Source: Alkalimarinus coralli (GTDB lineage Bacteria; Pseudomonadota; Gammaproteobacteria; Pseudomonadales; Oleiphilaceae). From it: a stretch of DNA of 64,000 nucleotides. The notes below the pieces were generated by a model. The model was given only the letters and a program-made list of their open reading frames with translations. It searched no databases and was not told the origin of the DNA. Positions 49,275 to 58,070 of the stretch are shown piece by piece. Numbering within the stretch: position 1 is the stretch's first letter; the number at the start of each line of letters is the position of its first letter. The position numbers and the translations under genes are program-made. The stretch is taken from contig NZ_CP096016.1 of the NCBI RefSeq assembly GCF_023650515.1, positions 4,612,501 to 4,676,500 on the forward strand, in the 5' to 3' direction.

Positions 49275-51497
49275 TTAATTTATTTCAATGGGGTCAACGT
49301 CAATCATCCATCGGCTCTTGCCCCATCGGCATTGATTGAGCCAATAGCAAATTTGTTGGGTTATACGTTGCAATGCAGCCCTGTTTTCAGAACTAAGCAG
49401 TAGATGAGCCCTATGAACGCCGGCTTTTCTGCTCATCGATGCGGGGATTGGGCCAAGCAGCTCTACTGTGCAATTAGGATCCAGGTTCATCTCAGCCACC
49501 ATGGTTTTGGTTTTATCAAGCAGGTCGATGGCTTTGCTGATGTCCGGGTCTTCAGCCTTTAGCAGTGTCATGTAGCTAAACGGCGGGAGTAAGGCTGATT
49601 TTCGCTCCTCTATAAGCTCATCTGCTATTTGCTGGTAATTGCCGCGGGCTATTTGTTGTAAAATAGGGTGATCCCCATGACAGGTTTGGATGATAACCTG
49701 GCCCTTGTTGCTACTTCGACCTGACCTGCCGGAGACCTGAATCAGTAGTTGTGCCGTTTTCTCCAGCGCTCTAAAGTCTGCGCTGAATAGCCCTCCATCG
49801 GCATCAATCACTGCAACCAGCGTAACGTTAGCAAAATTGTGTCCTTTCGCTAGCATTTGCGTGCCAACCAAAATGCAGGGCTGCCCTCTATTGATTTCAT
49901 CAACCAGACTTTTCATGGCGCCTTTTTTTCGTGTGCTATCCCTGTCGATCCTGATGATGGGTGTGTCAGGAAAGAGTGCTTCAAGTGTTTCTTCTGCTTT
50001 TTCGGTGCCGGTGCCAAGGGTTTTAATATTGGTGCTCTGACAGTCCGGGCACTGTTTTGGTATGGGGGCCTGGTAGTCACAATGGTGACAGCGAAGGTGT
50101 GCCGGATATTTGTGTAGCGTCATTCTGGCATCGCAGTGACGACAATCGGCTAGCCAGCCACAGTCTTCGCAGGTTATTGCCGGGGCAAATCCTCTACGGT
50201 TGAGGTAAACAATGACCTGATGCCGGTTGTTTAAATGCTGTTTGATGCTCTCTACCAGTGGGCGGGAAAGCCCTCCTTCAAGAGGGCGGCTTTTGATATC
50301 CAGTAACTCTATATCCGGGAATACTGCGCCACCCGCCCGGGATAACAGGGAGAGTTTTTTGTATTTGCCACATAGCACATTATTAATGGTTTCAAGCGAT
50401 GGCGTGGCTGACCCTAGAATGACCGGGCAGCTCTCTTGATACCCTCTAATGACGGCCAAGTCTCTTGCTGAGTAACGAAAGCCCTCCTGCTGCTTGAACG
50501 AGTTGTCGTGCTCTTCATCAACAATAATGCAGCCTAGCTTCTTCATGGGAGTAAAAATTGCGGAGCGGGTGCCAATAATTATTTTGGCCGCTCCCTGTCG
50601 GGCAAGCTCCCAGTTTGTCACTCTCTCATTTTGATTAAGACCTGAATGAATGGTGCCGATAGGGCACTTAAAATGATGTTGAAACCTGGCTAGGGTTTGC
50701 GGGGTCAGGCTTATTTCTGGTACGAGTATCAGTGCTTGTCGGCCGGATGCGATGACTTGATCGACCAGATTCATATAAACTTCTGTTTTTCCGCTGCCAG
50801 TGACCCCTTGCAGTAGGAAACTTTGAAAATGACCGATGCTGCTGGCTAGCTGACTGACGGCGTTTGATTGGTCGGGTGAGAGCTGAAAAGGCTGACTCGT
50901 TGCTGGGTACTCGACAGATGCAGCGGTCAGGGCGTCCAGCTCTTCGCAATCAATTAGCTTCTTGTTCTGGAGTGAGGTCAACTGGGCTGAAGAGTAGCCC
51001 AGCAGTTTTATTGTGTCGTCAAGTAATCCATTGGGGGCGGCTGAGATGGCCTGAAAGAGTTCAAGCTGTTTTTTTGCGTTTGGTTTGATGGCTTGCTCAG
51101 CTCTATCTTGCCCCTCTTTGGTGCTTGTCCAGCGGTAGGTGCTGTTGACCGTGATCGCTTTTCCTTGTTTGAGTAATGGGGGAATGATTGCGGACAGCAC
51201 CTCGCCAATCGGGTGGCAGTAGTATTGGGCGGCCCATTGCGCCAAAAACAGGATGGAAGGGGGCAGTATTGGTTGCTCATCAAGCAGTCTGGTCGCAGGT
51301 TTTAACTTTTCTACGGGGTAATCGCTGCTATTTTTGATCTCCACGATAATGCCAATCAATACCCTTCTGCCAAATGAGACAGCGACTCGTTGCCCCGGAT
51401 TGACGGTATCTGCCTTTCGTGCCGGAGGCGTTAAGTAGTCAAATGTTTGGTAAAGTGGAACAGGCAACGCTACGCTGATAATACTATTTGAACTCAC
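49275..51497 (-). CDS. priA: Primosomal replication restart helicase PriA
   Basis: The protein has the 3'-end-binding N-terminal domain (VALPVPLYQTFDYLTPP), Walker A GVTGSGKTEV, a DEEH box (VDEEHDNSF), and two zinc-binding clusters (CEDCGWLADCRHC; CHHCDY and CPDC). PriA rebuilds replication forks after arrest. The frame stays open upstream to 51572; I chose GTG 51497 (740 aa) because it begins just before the conserved VALPVPL, but GTG 51518 is nearly as likely and neither has a strong ribosome site. It is divergent from rpmE. Confidence 0.95.
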   Translation of the reverse strand: MSSNSIISVALPVPLYQTFDYLTPPARKADTVNPGQRVAVSFGRRVLIGIIVEIKNSSDYPVEKLKPATRLLDEQPILPPSILFLAQWAAQYYCHPIGEVLSAIIPPLLKQGKAITVNSTYRWTSTKEGQDRAEQAIKPNAKKQLELFQAISAAPNGLLDDTIKLLGYSSAQLTSLQNKKLIDCEELDALTAASVEYPATSQPFQLSPDQSNAVSQLASSIGHFQSFLLQGVTGSGKTEVYMNLVDQVIASGRQALILVPEISLTPQTLARFQHHFKCPIGTIHSGLNQNERVTNWELARQGAAKIIIGTRSAIFTPMKKLGCIIVDEEHDNSFKQQEGFRYSARDLAVIRGYQESCPVILGSATPSLETINNVLCGKYKKLSLLSRAGGAVFPDIELLDIKSRPLEGGLSRPLVESIKQHLNNRHQVIVYLNRRGFAPAITCEDCGWLADCRHCDARMTLHKYPAHLRCHHCDYQAPIPKQCPDCQSTNIKTLGTGTEKAEETLEALFPDTPIIRIDRDSTRKKGAMKSLVDEINRGQPCILVGTQMLAKGHNFANVTLVAVIDADGGLFSADFRALEKTAQLLIQVSGRSGRSSNKGQVIIQTCHGDHPILQQIARGNYQQIADELIEERKSALLPPFSYMTLLKAEDPDISKAIDLLDKTKTMVAEMNLDPNCTVELLGPIPASMSRKAGVHRAHLLLSSENRAALQRITQQICYWLNQCRWGKSRWMIDVDPIEIN

Positions 51498-51735
51498 GAT
51501 ATTGCTTTGGTTTGACACGAGGTAGTTTACCCTGAATAGTTTGTGCTCTGTTATGTGGCGCACGTTTAACAATAGATCTTGCTAATTGTTCTTTTTTTGG
51601 TAAGATGCGCGGTCTGATTTTGGCTTTATGCCACCCCGCAAGGTGATTAATCATCTTATGATGCAATGAAATGCGGTGCCCAGCAACAGATTTGATCGTT
51701 GATTGGGTAGCGGCATGAGAAAACCGAGGTTCACA

Positions 51736-51951
51736 ATGAAAGAAGGTATCCACCCAAAATACGAAGAAGTAACTGCAACATGCAGCTGCGGAAACGTTAT
51801 CAAAACACGTTCTACAATGTGTAAAGATATTCATATCGATGTATGTTCATCTTGCCACCCTTTCTATACTGGTAAGCAGAAAGGTGTTGAAGCAGGCGGA
51901 CGTGTTGATAAGTTCAAGAAGCGTTTTGGTAGCCGTATTAGCAAAGGCTAA
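51736..51951 (+). CDS. rpmE: 50S ribosomal protein L31 (zinc-containing type)
   Basis: The 71-aa protein begins [20 protein letters not shown] and contains [12 protein letters not shown]. The four zinc cysteines C16, C18, C37 and C40 are all present, so this is the C-plus form that responds to zinc supply in other bacteria. ATG 51736 is used; the longer open frame upstream is not part of L31. It is divergent from priA and followed 49 nt later by a strong terminator hairpin. Confidence 0.98.
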   Translation: MKEGIHPKYEEVTATCSCGNVIKTRSTMCKDIHIDVCSSCHPFYTGKQKGVEAGGRVDKFKKRFGSRISKG

Positions 51952-51973
51952 TGCGATAAGTTGCGGTATCTTA

Positions 51974-52825
51974 ATGAATCGCGGCAATAAGTTATCAATA
52001 AAAAGGGTGTCTATTTGGGGCGCCCTTTTTTTATGCCTGCAGGTTTTGTTTGCAGCCCCCCTAAAGGCCGCACCTTGCACTGATGTATCGCTTGGCTTGG
52101 CAGCACAGAGCAAAATAAGTGTTGTTGAGGACGTTGTTGATGGTGATACGTTAAGGCTTGAGGATGGCAGAAAAGTCAGGCTTATTGGGATTAATACCCC
52201 TGAAATTGGGCGTATGGGGGTAGAGTCAGAACCTTATGCGCAGAAGGCGAAGGCTCGCCTTGCTGAGCTTGTAGGTGAGCGTGCGATAGTGCGCTTGAAG
52301 GTTGGAAGGGATTCTCATGACCGCTATGGGCGAGTCCTTGCTCATGCGTTTACTGAAGGCGGGGAGAGTATCGAGGCAATAATGATCCATGAAGGGCTCG
52401 GGTTTGCAATCGCGATACCTCCGAATCTGTCTTTGCAGGCGTGCCTGTATCGTGCTCAGCAGGAGGCTAGGAGGGCTAAGCGGGGTATTTGGGCTGATAG
52501 TTACTTCTCTCCCCGAGATAGCCGTCGCTTAAAGCGCGATGATACAGGGTTTCGGGTTGTCTCGGGGACGTTGGAGAAAGTCTACTTAAAGAAAGGTGGT
52601 AGCTGGTGGCTGCTGCTAGAAGGACGGCTGGCAATTATGATCCCCAAAAGTGGGCAGGAGTACTTTAGCCAACAACAGCTGAGAGCGCTATTGGGGCGGC
52701 AGGTGGTGGTTAGTGGCTGGTTGATTAAAAGGCGTCTTAGCAAAAAAGAGAAAGCTCGAAAATATAAGCCTTTTATGATGTCAGTGAAGCACCCTGCTTC
52801 TTTTATAGAGCCGACCTTTAATTAG
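51974..52825 (+). CDS. Secreted thermonuclease-like (SNase) protein
   Basis: The 283-aa precursor has a signal peptide (basic MNRGNKLSIKRV, hydrophobic ALFLCLQVLFAA, cleavage near LKA-AP). The SNase domain shows VDGDTLRL (D56, D58), RLIGINTPE with R69 and E77, and DRYGRVLA with R120. The residue matching Asp40 of staphylococcal nuclease is Asn74, which may affect calcium binding. A C-terminal part of about 100 residues is not assigned. The same gene order after rpmE occurs in Pseudomonas. The start is uncertain (ATG 51974 or GTG 52007); in the first case the rpmE terminator falls inside the coding sequence. Confidence 0.82.
   Translation: MNRGNKLSIKRVSIWGALFLCLQVLFAAPLKAAPCTDVSLGLAAQSKISVVEDVVDGDTLRLEDGRKVRLIGINTPEIGRMGVESEPYAQKAKARLAELVGERAIVRLKVGRDSHDRYGRVLAHAFTEGGESIEAIMIHEGLGFAIAIPPNLSLQACLYRAQQEARRAKRGIWADSYFSPRDSRRLKRDDTGFRVVSGTLEKVYLKKGGSWWLLLEGRLAIMIPKSGQEYFSQQQLRALLGRQVVVSGWLIKRRLSKKEKARKYKPFMMSVKHPASFIEPTFN
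52001..52032 (+). terminator. Intrinsic terminator after rpmE, inside the nuclease signal-peptide codons
   Basis: AAAGGGTG pairs with CGCCCTTT over 8 positions (one wobble) around an 11-nt loop and is followed by an unbroken T run (seven T at 52026-52032). It matches an ordinary rpmE terminator. It lies 27 nt into the nuclease reading frame if ATG 51974 is the start. Confidence 0.85.
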
Positions 52826-52848
52826 TGAGTAGATAAAAAAATCTGAGT

Positions 52849-52864
52849 CAGATCAAATGATCTG
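52849..52864. promoter_or_regulatory. Palindrome upstream of the malic enzyme gene
   Basis: CAGATCA-AA-TGATCTG is a perfect 7-bp inverted repeat with a 2-bp centre, 164 nt before the malic enzyme start. Its size and symmetry fit a dimeric repressor operator. The factor is unknown. Confidence 0.4.
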
Positions 52865-53028
52865 ATTAACGACATTTGTTGTTTCGTTCTTGCCCTTGTG
52901 TGAAAAAGTGAAACAGGTGATAATGTCGCGCCCGTGGCTAAGTAATAGTCAGGCTCGCTGTGAAGGTGAGAGGGAAACATCCCTGATGATTTTCCTGATT
53001 TAATTAACGTCAAGACGGAAAAGAAGCA

Positions 53029-54294
53029 ATGTCTGAAGATATGAAGCAAGCTGCACTCGATTACCACGCAAATCCAAGAGCGGGTAAAATTAGTGTAGAA
53101 ATCAGTAAGCCAACAAAAACTTCCAGAGATTTGTCTTTGGCTTATAGTCCTGGAGTAGCAGAGCCTGTTCGCGAGATCGCTAAAGATCCTGAAAATGCTT
53201 ACAAATATACCGCTAAGGGTAACTTGGTTGCTGTAATTTCTGATGGTTCTGCGATTCTTGGGTTAGGGAATCTTGGTCCTTTGGCAAGTAAGCCTGTAAT
53301 GGAAGGTAAGGGTGTTCTATTTAAGCGTTTCGCGGGTATCGATGTATTTGATATCGAAGTAAACTCTGAAAGCCCTCAAGCATTTATTGATACTGTTCGA
53401 CGCATTGCAGATACTTTTGGCGGTATCAACCTTGAAGATATCAAGGCACCTGAGTGTTTTGAAATTGAGCGTATATTGATTGAGCAGTGCGATATCCCGG
53501 TATTCCATGATGACCAGCACGGTACTGCGATTGTAACGGCTGCGGGCATGTTGAATGCGCTTGAGCTGCAAGGTAAGAAAATCGAAGACGCCAAGATCGT
53601 TTGTCTTGGTGCGGGTGCAGCCGCTGTTGCATGTATGAAGCTGCTTATTAGTTGTGGTGCGGCTTCAGAAAATATTTATATGCTGGATCGTAAGGGAGTT
53701 ATTCACTCTGGTCGTGATGACTTGAACCAGTACAAAGCAATGTTTGCTAATGATACTGATAAGCGTACATTGGCTGATGCTTGTGATGGTGCAGATGTAT
53801 TTGTTGGTCTGTCTGGGCCAAACCTGTTGCCGGCAGAAGTGTTGAAAACAATGGCTCCAAATCCGGTCGTATTCGCTTGTTCTAACCCTGATCCAGAGAT
53901 TGCGGTAGAAACGGCGCTTGCTACGCGCGATGACTTAATCATGGCGACTGGTCGCTCAGACTACCCTAACCAGGTAAACAACGTTCTAGGCTTCCCGTTT
54001 ATCTTCCGTGGAGCGCTGGATGTTCGAGCTAAAGTGATTAACGAAGAGATGAAGGTTGCAGCGGTTCACGCGATCAAAGATCTTGCTAAAGAGCCTGTGC
54101 CTCAGGATGTTATCGATGCATACGGCGGCGAAGCGCTAGAGTACGGTAAGGATAACATTATTCCTAAGCCGTTAGACTCTCGCTTGTTAACTGTGGTTTC
54201 CGCAGCAGTTGCTAAGGCGGCAGTTGACTCTGGTGTGGCAAATGCGCCATACCCAGCGCATTACCCGCTTAACTCTGTTGACGACATTATCTAA
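53029..54294 (+). CDS. Malic enzyme, short form
   Basis: The 421-aa protein has the malic-enzyme core: SLAYSPGVAEPVREI, the metal-site region VFHDDQHGTAIVTAAG and the NAD(P)-binding VCLGAGAAAVACMKLL. It decarboxylates malate to pyruvate with NAD or NADP. It lacks the phosphotransacetylase-like C-terminal domain of MaeB, so it is the short bacterial type; cofactor preference is not decided by the sequence. It is a single-gene unit with its own terminator. Confidence 0.96.
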   Translation: MSEDMKQAALDYHANPRAGKISVEISKPTKTSRDLSLAYSPGVAEPVREIAKDPENAYKYTAKGNLVAVISDGSAILGLGNLGPLASKPVMEGKGVLFKRFAGIDVFDIEVNSESPQAFIDTVRRIADTFGGINLEDIKAPECFEIERILIEQCDIPVFHDDQHGTAIVTAAGMLNALELQGKKIEDAKIVCLGAGAAAVACMKLLISCGAASENIYMLDRKGVIHSGRDDLNQYKAMFANDTDKRTLADACDGADVFVGLSGPNLLPAEVLKTMAPNPVVFACSNPDPEIAVETALATRDDLIMATGRSDYPNQVNNVLGFPFIFRGALDVRAKVINEEMKVAAVHAIKDLAKEPVPQDVIDAYGGEALEYGKDNIIPKPLDSRLLTVVSAAVAKAAVDSGVANAPYPAHYPLNSVDDII

Positions 54295-54317
54295 TTAGTC
54301 GCGTCGATAAGAGTCTG

Positions 54318-54346
54318 AAAAAGCCGCATTTTGATGCGGCTTTTTT
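54318..54346 (+). terminator. Intrinsic terminator of the malic enzyme gene
   Basis: AAAAGCCGCAT and ATGCGGCTTTT form a stem of about 11 bp around a TTTG loop, followed by six T. It starts 24 nt after the stop codon. Confidence 0.95.
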
Positions 54347-54441
54347 GTTTTTTGGGGCTGCCGAGCATGATAGTTGCTGTTGTGAAGGGGGTCGAGAGAG
54401 GTTTTAAGAAAGGTTTAAGAAAGGTGTTGGATTGGAGGCAT

Positions 54442-54470
54442 AAAAAAACCCCGCATAGTGCGAGGTTTCT
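54442..54470 (-). terminator. Intrinsic terminator of the rpmB-rpmG operon
   Basis: Read on the minus strand, AACCTCGCA pairs with TGCGGGGTT around a 3-nt loop (one wobble), followed by seven T. It lies 66 nt after the rpmG stop codon. Confidence 0.9.
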
Positions 54471-54535
54471 TTACAGTCTTAAGCGCTTCTGACGACAGCT
54501 GTTTAGGGCTTTACTCAGAGCAGAGGCCGAGTTAA

Positions 54536-54691
54536 TTACTTAATCTTGGCTTCTTTGTATGGTACGTGCTTACGAACAACTGGGTCGAACTTTTTGATTT
54601 CCATCTTTTCTGGCATGTTACGCTTGTTCTTGTCAGTCGTGTAAAAGTGACCGGTGCCTGCAGATGAAACTAATTTGATTTTATCGCGCAT
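54536..54691 (-). CDS. rpmG: 50S ribosomal protein L33
   Basis: The 51-aa protein reads [20 protein letters not shown] at the start and ends [19 protein letters not shown]. It lacks the CxxC zinc pairs of the other L33 type, as expected for the common gammaproteobacterial form. It follows rpmB by 11 nt on the same strand, the usual order. It is too short to appear in a long-ORF search, but the match is unambiguous. Confidence 0.98.
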   Translation of the reverse strand: MRDKIKLVSSAGTGHFYTTDKNKRNMPEKMEIKKFDPVVRKHVPYKEAKIK

Positions 54692-54702
54692 ATCTAAGCT
54701 CC

Positions 54703-54939
54703 TTAGATTTTCTCGCCACGTGAACGAATATCGGACAACACTTGCTCGATACCTTTCTTGTCGATGATGCGCATTCCTTTAGTAGATACACGCAATTTAA
54801 CAAAACGCTTTTCGCCTTCGATCCAAAAGCGGTGGCTCTGCAGGTTTGGCAGAAAGCGACGCTTGGTGTGGTTCTTTGCGTGCGAAACATTATTTCCAGC
54901 TACAGGTCTTTTTCCTGTAACCTGACAAACTCTTGACAT
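54703..54939 (-). CDS. rpmB: 50S ribosomal protein L28
   Basis: The 78-aa protein [20 protein letters not shown], followed by the basic [14 protein letters not shown] segment and ending in RGEKI, is full-length L28. It is first in the rpmB-rpmG operon. A strong promoter lies about 90 nt upstream, and codon usage looks optimised, as expected for a ribosomal gene. Confidence 0.98.
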   Translation of the reverse strand: MSRVCQVTGKRPVAGNNVSHAKNHTKRRFLPNLQSHRFWIEGEKRFVKLRVSTKGMRIIDKKGIEQVLSDIRSRGEKI

Positions 54940-55030
54940 ATCCTGACCTCGTCTCCAACTGTCTGTTGGTAACTATTGAAACTGTTACTCTGGCTTGACT
55001 AATTGTTGAGTCATAGCCAAGGAGCCCGCC

Positions 55031-55059
55031 TTTATACCAGAAACCATATTTAATGGCAA
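55031..55059 (-). promoter_or_regulatory. Sigma-70 promoter of rpmB-rpmG
   Basis: On the minus strand the -35 box TTGCCA is followed by a 17-bp spacer and the -10 box TATAAA, with an extended TGG just before the -10. The bases after the -10 are GGCGGGCTCC, a GC-rich discriminator typical of stringently controlled promoters. The -35 region lies in a near repeat of TTTTTTGCCATTAAAT. Confidence 0.7.
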
Positions 55060-55153
55060 AAAAAACGTGATTTAATGGCAAAAAACTAACCATTAATGGT
55101 GCCGAAATATTAAATCTATGATCTGTTTCTTAAGTTTTGAAAGCGAGGCTTGA

Positions 55154-55828
55154 TTAAAGTAATCCGCGCTCTGCAAAGGAGGTCGCCTCACCGCTGCCAA
55201 CAATAATATGGTCAAGAACCTTTACATCAATTAACGCCAACGCCTGGATTAGTTTTTTTGTTATATGCTGATCGGCAATGCTGGGCTCAGCTACACCCGA
55301 TGGATGGTTGTGAGCAAAAATAACGGCCGCAGCGTTGTTTTTCAGCGTGTTTTGTACAACCTCTCTTGGGTAAACGCTCGCGCTGTCTATTGTCCCTCTA
55401 AATAGCTCTTCAAACGCTAAAATGCGGTGTTGGTTGTCAAGGTACAGGCAGCAGAACACTTCGTATGGCCGGCCTGTCAACTTAGCGCGCAAGTAGTTTT
55501 GTGTGAGAATGGGGTTTGTCAGAGCGCTTTCGGTTTGGAGTTGTTCATGAATGTGGCGCTTGCCCATTTCGAGGGTTGCTTGGAGTTGTGCGTATTTAGC
55601 GCTGCCAAGCCCGGGGGCAGAGCAAAACTCTTCCAAAGATGTTGATAGAAGCCCCTGAAGGCTGCCAAACCTTGTTAATAGCTCTCGAGAGAGATCTACA
55701 GCTGTTTTTCCCGGGATGCCTGTACGTAAGAAAATTGCCAGCAGTTCTGCGTCGCTAAGTGCTTGAGGCCCTCTGCTTAGCAGCTTTTCTCTAGGGCGTT
55801 CATTGTTGGGCCAATCTGAAATAGCCAT
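55154..55828 (-). CDS. radC: RadC/JAMM-family protein
   Basis: The 224-aa protein has an N-terminal helix-hairpin-helix segment ([20 protein letters not shown] and [13 protein letters not shown]) and a JAMM/MPN-type metal site: H173-x-H175 (FAHNHPSG) and D186. RadC proteins were once linked to DNA repair; their molecular activity is still unclear. It is divergent from coaBC, the usual arrangement in gammaproteobacteria. Confidence 0.95.
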   Translation of the reverse strand: MAISDWPNNERPREKLLSRGPQALSDAELLAIFLRTGIPGKTAVDLSRELLTRFGSLQGLLSTSLEEFCSAPGLGSAKYAQLQATLEMGKRHIHEQLQTESALTNPILTQNYLRAKLTGRPYEVFCCLYLDNQHRILAFEELFRGTIDSASVYPREVVQNTLKNNAAAVIFAHNHPSGVAEPSIADQHITKKLIQALALIDVKVLDHIIVGSGEATSFAERGLL

Positions 55829-56047
55829 AATTACATCCTTGTATAAATTGCACTGTGAGATAGTACGTTATTGATTGTGCCTGGTTATCCGTTGCCAGGC
55901 TGAAAATTGTAACTGAAGTAAGTGCTTGAATGTAATGATGGAGTGAAAAAAGATCGCTCAGATGTTATCTTAGACCGCAGTTTAATGGTTTTATCTGTCT
56001 GATTTTTATACCTGACTTCAATGTCATGATTTTGTTGTGTGGTTTTT

Positions 56048-57244
56048 ATGTTAAATGGTCGTCGAATACTGGTGGGGGTTACGGGCGGCATAGCTGCCTA
56101 TAAAACGGCTGAGCTTGTCAGATTGCTCATTAAAGCGGGGGCTGATGTACGAGTTGTGATGACTTCAGGGGGGCAAGAGTTTATCACGCCTCTTACCATG
56201 CAGGCGCTATCAGGAAACCCTGTTCACACCCATCTTCTAGACACTGATGCGGAAGCAGGAATGGGACATATTGAGCTTGCCAAGTGGGCTGACCTGGTTG
56301 TTATTGCGCCTGCGTCTGCGGATTTTATTGCTCGTATTTCCGCGGGCATGGCAAACGACCTGCTGACAACACTTTGCCTGGCGACTGAGGCGCCTATCGC
56401 CTTGGCGCCTGCCATGAATCAGGCTATGTGGAAAAACCGTCGTACCCAGCGAAATATAGAGGCGTTGAGTGATGACCCCAAACTGTTTATCTGGGGGCCT
56501 GCAGACGGCGAGCAAGCCTGTGGTGACATTGGTGCTGGACGCATGCTGGAGCCAGAGCAGTTGGCAGGAAGGGTGAAAGGCCACTTCGACCATGGTTTTC
56601 TGCATGGCAAAAAAGTCGTGATTACCGCCGGGCCCACCAGAGAAGCGATTGATCCGGTAAGATACATTTCTAATCACAGTTCCGGGAAGATGGGTTATGC
56701 GTTAGCCATTGCAGCTCGGGATGCCGGGGCTCAGGTTGAGCTGGTTTCCGGGCCTGTGGCTATACCGGCCCCAGAGGGGGTTGAAACGATCTATGTATCT
56801 TCTGCGTCTACCATGCTGGAGGCTGCCCAGAATGCCGTTGATAAAGGCTGTGACATCTTTATTGCTTCTGCGGCAGTCGCTGATTACAGGCCTGATGAGA
56901 TTCAAGAACAGAAGATCAAAAAATCTCAGGATAAGATGGTTATTGAGCTGATTAAAAACCCTGATATTGTAGCGACGATAGCCGCAAGAAAAGATCGTCC
57001 TTTTACGGTTGGGTTCGCGGCAGAGACGCAGGATGTGGTTGCATATGCGGAAGGTAAATTGCAGAGAAAAAAACTGGATATGATCGTCGCGAACGATGTG
57101 TCTGATCAGCGAATAGGATTCAATAGTGAGAATAATGAAGCGACTGTTCTATGGAATGGCGGGTGCCAGTCCTTCTCACTACAAAGCAAGTCATTATTAG
57201 CAGTTAATATCATGGCGCTTATTGCCTCCCGAATATCATCCTGA
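56048..57244 (+). CDS. coaBC: Bifunctional phosphopantothenoylcysteine decarboxylase/synthetase
   Basis: The 398-aa protein joins the flavin-dependent CoaC decarboxylase ([10 protein letters not shown], catalytic H74, PAMNQAMW at 121-128, C158) to the CTP-dependent CoaB ligase ([28 protein letters not shown]). It makes 4'-phosphopantetheine for coenzyme A. Numbering of H74 and C158 agrees with E. coli Dfp to within one residue. ATG 56048 is chosen; a GTG three codons earlier is possible. dut follows 43 nt later. Confidence 0.97.
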   Translation: MLNGRRILVGVTGGIAAYKTAELVRLLIKAGADVRVVMTSGGQEFITPLTMQALSGNPVHTHLLDTDAEAGMGHIELAKWADLVVIAPASADFIARISAGMANDLLTTLCLATEAPIALAPAMNQAMWKNRRTQRNIEALSDDPKLFIWGPADGEQACGDIGAGRMLEPEQLAGRVKGHFDHGFLHGKKVVITAGPTREAIDPVRYISNHSSGKMGYALAIAARDAGAQVELVSGPVAIPAPEGVETIYVSSASTMLEAAQNAVDKGCDIFIASAAVADYRPDEIQEQKIKKSQDKMVIELIKNPDIVATIAARKDRPFTVGFAAETQDVVAYAEGKLQRKKLDMIVANDVSDQRIGFNSENNEATVLWNGGCQSFSLQSKSLLAVNIMALIASRISS

Positions 57245-57287
57245 ATGCGGCGCAGAGCCACCTTTATACGTTATTGTGAGTTATATT

Positions 57288-57749
57288 ATGTCGAAAAAAA
57301 ATCTTCAGTTAAAAATTATGGATTCCCGGTTAGGGGATGAAATCCCAATGCCTGGTTACGCAACTGAAGGTTCTGCGGGTATTGATTTGCGGGCTTGTGT
57401 TGATGAGCCCGTTGATATTGCTCCAGGCCAGACCATTCTTATTCCAACAGGGATGGCTGTTCATATTAAAGACCCCGGTTTAGCCGCCGTTTTGCTGCCT
57501 CGTTCCGGGTTGGGGCATAAGCATGGCATTGTATTGGGGAATCTGGTTGGCCTTATTGATTCGGATTATCAGGGGCAGCTGATGGTTTCGTGCTGGAATA
57601 GGGGAAACGAACCTTTCACCATCAATGTTGGAGAGAGAATTGCGCAGATGGTCTTGGTGCCGGTTGTTCAGGCAGAATTTGAGGTTGTAGATGAGTTTGG
57701 TGATAGTCACAGGGGCGAAGGAGGCTTTGGCTCAACTGGCACTCACTGA
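57288..57749 (+). CDS. dut: dUTP diphosphatase
   Basis: The 153-aa trimeric dUTPase has its five motifs: [15 protein letters not shown], the PRSGLG motif, GLIDSDYQG with the tyrosine-neighbouring catalytic region, IAQMVLVPV, and the C-terminal [10 protein letters not shown] arm. It removes dUTP and supplies dUMP for thymidylate. ATG 57288 gives the standard length; the longer frame upstream overlaps coaBC and is not used. Confidence 0.97.
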   Translation: MSKKNLQLKIMDSRLGDEIPMPGYATEGSAGIDLRACVDEPVDIAPGQTILIPTGMAVHIKDPGLAAVLLPRSGLGHKHGIVLGNLVGLIDSDYQGQLMVSCWNRGNEPFTINVGERIAQMVLVPVVQAEFEVVDEFGDSHRGEGGFGSTGTH

Positions 57750-58070
57750 TTAATAGATCGCTGGGCGGGCAAGTAATTGAGCAGCCGTTCTGACGCACAG
57801 GCAAGGTCGGCGCAATTTTCAGTAGCTGATCTACACTTAGTAATATCTTGAGAGTTTTGCACGACTACTGCGCTTACAAATTCATCGTTAAAAAATGGCT
57901 CAAAATGGTGCGCTCTCCTGGGTCGACCGGGACTTATTACACATAAACTGCGCTTTTTCGTCATTTTTTGCCTTGTCTTTGCTTCGCTCATAACATCGTG
58001 CAAAGCTCTCATCTTGATTTATATGGCGATGATTTAGACAGAGTTTAATTTTCCATGACAGGGAAACTTT
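57750..58070. other. Gap between dut and algC
   Basis: No gene is firmly supported in these 321 bases. An open frame of 89 codons on the minus strand (57743-58012) nearly fills it but matches nothing I know and has no clear ribosome site. No intrinsic terminator after dut is visible. A perfect 8-bp palindrome GGTCGACC lies near 57928. Confidence 0.5.

Noticed and set aside
57743-58012. 89-codon minus-strand frame between dut and algC
   Set aside because: No ribosome site, no recognisable family and it overlaps the dut stop; kept only as a remark on the gap.
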